Of a stretch of DNA of 7,284 nucleotides, positions 5,196-7,284 are shown piece after piece. A program made the translations under genes and the position numbers. Source of the stretch: Actinobacteria bacterium UBA3086 (GTDB taxonomy: Bacteria; Actinomycetota; Coriobacteriia; Anaerosomatales; UBA3086); NCBI GenBank assembly GCA_002367305.1, contig DFBG01000109.1:1-7284 (forward strand), in the 5' to 3' direction. The notes below the pieces were generated by a model. It saw only the letters and a list, made by a program, of their open reading frames with translations. It did not search any database and was not told where the DNA came from. The stretch's first letter is position 1; every line of letters starts with the position of its first letter.

Positions 5196-5376
5196 TCGGC
5201 AGGAGGTACATCCGTGCCGACGTACACCCCGAGGTATCGACTCTTCGGGCTTGATTCGCCTCTCCCAAAGACCCCACGACGGCATCTGTCGGCTAAATGG
5301 GCAATTGGGGAATAATCCCTCGGGCACCGTCCGAATACTCGCGTCGCTTCTCGGCGAATTCGGCATTGGAGACGAC
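5196..5376. other. Gap between TfoX-domain and DegV genes, with a small ORF
   Basis: The 181 bases hold the 33-codon frame listed separately and the DegV ribosome binding site. A 6-bp inverted repeat, CCGAAT (5331-5336) and ATTCGG (5358-5363), with a 21-nt loop is too weak to call a terminator. No clear promoter is visible. Confidence 0.4.
5214..5315 (+). CDS. Possible 33-residue small protein or gene remnant
   Basis: A GTG-started frame of 33 codons ends in TAA at 5313-5315. Its support is a perfect AGGAGG (5201-5206) 7 nt upstream, one of the strongest ribosome binding sites in the window and wasted if nothing starts there. The product (beginning MPTYTPRYRLFG, ending AKWAIGE) is basic, has no membrane segment, and I recognise no family. 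It begins 18 nt after the TfoX stop, so it would be the next gene of that operon. It may instead be the 5' stub of a gene whose remainder was lost. The call rests on the ribosome binding site alone. Confidence 0.35.
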   Translation: MPTYTPRYRLFGLDSPLPKTPRRHLSAKWAIGE

Positions 5377-6243
5377 TTGTCAGTAGTTGTAGTGACAGAC
5401 TCGGCCAGCTCTCTGCCGCAGGAAGACCTTGAGCGACTGCATATCAAAGTGGCTTCCCTTTACGTGAACGAAGGTTCGACGTCACAACGGGAAACCGAGA
5501 TCGCACTTCCCGCCTTCTACGAGCGGCTCCAGGACGTGAGTTCGCTCCCCACGACATCACAACCTTCGCCCCAGGACTTCTCCGATGTCTTCACAGAAGC
5601 CGTTGAGGCAGGCCACGATGTGTGCTGCGTACTCCTTTCCTCAAAGATGAGCAGTACGTATGCGACCGCCGAGATCGAGGTCAAGCTGATGCGGGAGCAA
5701 TATCCCGACGCCCGTATCGAGCTCGTCGACTCGGAGTCGAATTCGATGCAGGAGGGTTTCGCGGTGCTCGCCGCTGCGGAGTGCGCAGCAGAGGGCGGCA
5801 GTCTTGCTGAATGCGCCGCTGCAGCTCGAGCCACGATTCCCAGAACGCGTTTCCTTTTCGCCCCCTACAGTCTCGAGTATCTGTCCCGCGGAGGGCGGAT
5901 ATCAGGGGCAACCGCGCTTCTGGGCAGTGCGTTGCAGATCGCACCGATTCTCACCGCCCTAGATGGGACAACAGGGATCGCGGGCAAAGTGCGAACATAC
6001 AGCAAAGCGCTTCTGCGCATGGCAAAGATGATGCGCACGGACGTCGCCCGATGCGGCCTCAAGAGAGCTGCTGTTCAGGCAATATCCGACATCGAGGGGG
6101 GCCGTAGATTCGCCCACGAGTTGATTGAGCCCATCGTCGGCTCATCCGTTCCCGTCGTCCCCATTGCGGCGACTATCGGGCTGCACGTGGGACCCGCCAT
6201 CGGGGTCACCTATGAGACCATCGACCCCCTGAGAGAAGGATGA
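5377..6243 (+). CDS. DegV family fatty-acid-binding protein
   Basis: The 288-residue product is a full-length DegV protein. Members bind a fatty acid in a pocket between two alpha/beta domains; in Gram-positives the FakB type presents it to the kinase FakA. Family signatures are VVVVTDSASSLP (residues 3-14), LPTTSQPS (57-64), LLSSKMSSTY (86-95), VDSES (117-121) and LEYLSRGGRISG (166-177). The SxxSSTY and GGRIS segments contribute to lipid binding in known structures. I choose the TTG at 5377, giving MSVVVVTDS, because GGAG (5368-5371) lies 5 nt before it and DegV proteins start exactly there. The frame is open back to 5251, but those codons resemble no DegV N terminus. No FakA kinase is in the window. 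Its stop overlaps the next start (ATGA, 6240-6243). Confidence 0.9.
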   Translation: MSVVVVTDSASSLPQEDLERLHIKVASLYVNEGSTSQRETEIALPAFYERLQDVSSLPTTSQPSPQDFSDVFTEAVEAGHDVCCVLLSSKMSSTYATAEIEVKLMREQYPDARIELVDSESNSMQEGFAVLAAAECAAEGGSLAECAAAARATIPRTRFLFAPYSLEYLSRGGRISGATALLGSALQIAPILTALDGTTGIAGKVRTYSKALLRMAKMMRTDVARCGLKRAAVQAISDIEGGRRFAHELIEPIVGSSVPVVPIAATIGLHVGPAIGVTYETIDPLREG

Positions 6244-7055
6244 GCTTCATGTCGGCTGAACTGTTCGGACAGGTTCTCTCGGGTGCGGCGTTGGTCGTAT
6301 TCGTCTACATGAACCTGTGGTTCGTTGCCGCGCTCATCTCACGACGCAACGACATCGTCGATATCGCATGGGGCCTCGGCTTCATCTCCATCGTCATATG
6401 GCTACTCGTGCGCAGTGACGCCCCACTCAGCACTCCGCAGTACATCGTGAGCGCGCTCGTCGGGCTCTGGGGCCTGCGCCTGGCATGGCATGTCGGCAAG
6501 CGCAATCTGCGCCCGGGCCGTCCCGAGGATTCGCGCTACGCTGCTTGGCGTGCTTCATGGGGTCGTTGGTTCGTACCGCGAACATACCTGCAGGTATTCA
6601 TGCTGCAGGGACTCCTCATGCTCGTCGTCGCGTCGCCCATTCTGGTCGTGGGGGCAACTGCGGGCACCGAGATGAACTTGCTTGCGTTCTTGGGTCTTGC
6701 GGTCTGGATTCTGGGATTCGGATTCGAGGTGATCGGAGATGCGCAACTTGCTCGGTTCGTCTCCTCGCCAGACAACCGAGGACACACCATGCAGGCCGGC
6801 CTCTGGTCATGGACGCGTCATCCCAACTACTTCGGCGAGGCAGTTGCCTGGTGGGGAATTGGAATCATCGCGGTCAGCACGCCCGGAGGATGGATCGGAC
6901 TCATTGGACCGATCGCCATCACCTTTCTGCTCACAAAAGTCTCGGGCGTTCCCATGGCCGAGTCCCGCCGCGCGGGAAATCCCGAGTGGGAGGCGTACAA
7001 GGCGCGGACCAGCGCATTCATTCCGCTGCCCCCGCGTAGCGAGAAGCAGGGCTAG
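6240..7055 (+). CDS. DUF1295 membrane protein (steroid 5-alpha-reductase-like fold)
   Basis: The 271-residue product is an integral membrane protein of the DUF1295 family, related to the steroid 5-alpha-reductase/isoprenylcysteine methyltransferase superfamily; its substrate is unknown. Visible landmarks are RRNDIVDIAWGLGF (residues 35-48), GLWGLRLAWHVGKRNL (75-90), a DSRYAAWR segment (97-104) and the superfamily signature GLWSWTRHPNYFGE (187-200), which helps form the cofactor site. The tail (about 240-265, AESRRAGNPEWEAYKARTSAFIPLPP) is also conserved. About six or seven hydrophobic segments are evident. The ATG at 6240 overlaps the DegV stop; a second ATG at 6249, with AGAAGGA (6234-6240) 8 nt upstream, is better placed and may be the true start. 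Coupling to DegV suggests co-expression and perhaps a lipid-related role, which is inference. Confidence 0.88.
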   Translation: MSFMSAELFGQVLSGAALVVFVYMNLWFVAALISRRNDIVDIAWGLGFISIVIWLLVRSDAPLSTPQYIVSALVGLWGLRLAWHVGKRNLRPGRPEDSRYAAWRASWGRWFVPRTYLQVFMLQGLLMLVVASPILVVGATAGTEMNLLAFLGLAVWILGFGFEVIGDAQLARFVSSPDNRGHTMQAGLWSWTRHPNYFGEAVAWWGIGIIAVSTPGGWIGLIGPIAITFLLTKVSGVPMAESRRAGNPEWEAYKARTSAFIPLPPRSEKQG

Positions 7056-7131
7056 GACCACCGACGGGGCTGTCAGGTGTGTCTCACGGGTGACCGGTGC
7101 TCATGAGCGTGCTCGTGGGCGTGGGTAATGC
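7056..7131. other. Short gap between convergent genes, no clear terminator
   Basis: Two genes end toward each other here. A 10-bp perfect palindrome GCTCATGAGC (7099-7108) is present, but there is no stem with a T tract, so I cannot call an intrinsic terminator. Confidence 0.4.
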
Positions 7132-7284
7132 CTAGTTCACGGCAGCGAGCACGTCTTCCACGACCTGCAGCGCCGCCACGCGACCGGCTTCCTCGATCTC
7201 AGAGACCTTGCCAAAGTCCCACGGCGCGAACTCCTCTATCTCCGGCTGAACCAGGAAATCGGCGTCTCTGCGCGCCTCGATCTG
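7132..7284 (-). CDS. C-terminal end of a probable patatin-like phospholipase (partial)
   Basis: The minus-strand frame runs from the window edge to a TAG at 7134-7132, giving 50 residues. The segment RRDADFLVQPEIEEFAPWDF followed by GKVSEIEEAGRVAALQVVEDVL resembles the end of bacterial patatin-like (RssA-type) phospholipases, where an ADxxIxP strand is followed by a DF(D)xxxEIIexG helix. The catalytic Ser and Asp would lie outside the window. The family call comes from this short tail alone. The gene converges on the DUF1295 gene with a 76-bp gap. Confidence 0.55.
   Translation of the reverse strand, partial: QIEARRDADFLVQPEIEEFAPWDFGKVSEIEEAGRVAALQVVEDVLAAVN

Noticed and set aside
5251..5376. 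Extended N terminus for DegV from the TTG at 5251
   Set aside because: The added 42 residues do not look like DegV, no ribosome binding site precedes them, and the TTG at 5377 places TDSASS where the family has it.
4860..5447. 195-codon minus-strand frame opposite the TfoX-domain gene
   Set aside because: It is antisense to the TfoX signature and shows no domain.
7091..7120. Palindromes GCTCATGAGC and GAGCGTGCTC as an intrinsic terminator
   Set aside because: The stems are short, overlap one another, and no T tract follows on either strand.

Overview
The window is GC-rich bacterial DNA that uses GTG and TTG starts as well as ATG and packs its genes tightly (4-bp and 34-bp overlaps, short gaps). 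The mix of a Phd/ParE pair, a DUF6364-like/PIN pair, DegV, a TfoX N-terminal domain protein, DUF1295 and a SHOCT/cytochrome c copper neighbourhood fits an environmental actinobacterium, perhaps a Coriobacteriia relative. That host guess is weak; there is no rRNA or other marker here.

Region 1 (1-1580) looks like part of an integron gene-cassette array. Two type II toxin-antitoxin operons of unrelated families lie head to tail on the plus strand: Phd/YefM plus ParE/RelE (80-661) and a ribbon-helix-helix-like antitoxin plus PIN ribonuclease (828-1483). Each is followed by a related ~85-bp imperfect palindrome (656-741 and 1494-1580) that reads as an attC recombination site: a GTTA box at the 3' end, a matching TAAC box at the 5' end in the first copy, and inner arms that pair except for an extrahelical base. 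The second cassette would run 736-1574. No integrase is in the window.

Region 2 (about 1581-4435) is a copper-handling block. It holds a non-coding stretch, a CopB-type P1B ATPase with a His-rich N terminus, a convergent small SHOCT membrane protein, and upstream of that the 3' remnant of a cytochrome c gene that has lost its 5' end and carries a frameshift.

Region 3 (about 4429-7284) starts with a GNAT acetyltransferase that appears to have lost its own 5' end exactly where the cytochrome remnant ends. The two are head to head, as if one deletion removed both 5' ends and the promoter region between them. Then come a TfoX N-terminal domain protein, a 33-codon ORF with a strong ribosome binding site, a DegV fatty-acid-binding protein translationally coupled to a DUF1295 membrane protein, and on the minus strand the C-terminal end of a probable patatin-like phospholipase that runs off the window.

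The most notable content is the attC-flanked toxin-antitoxin array next to a copper-efflux locus, followed by the truncated cytochrome/GNAT junction.
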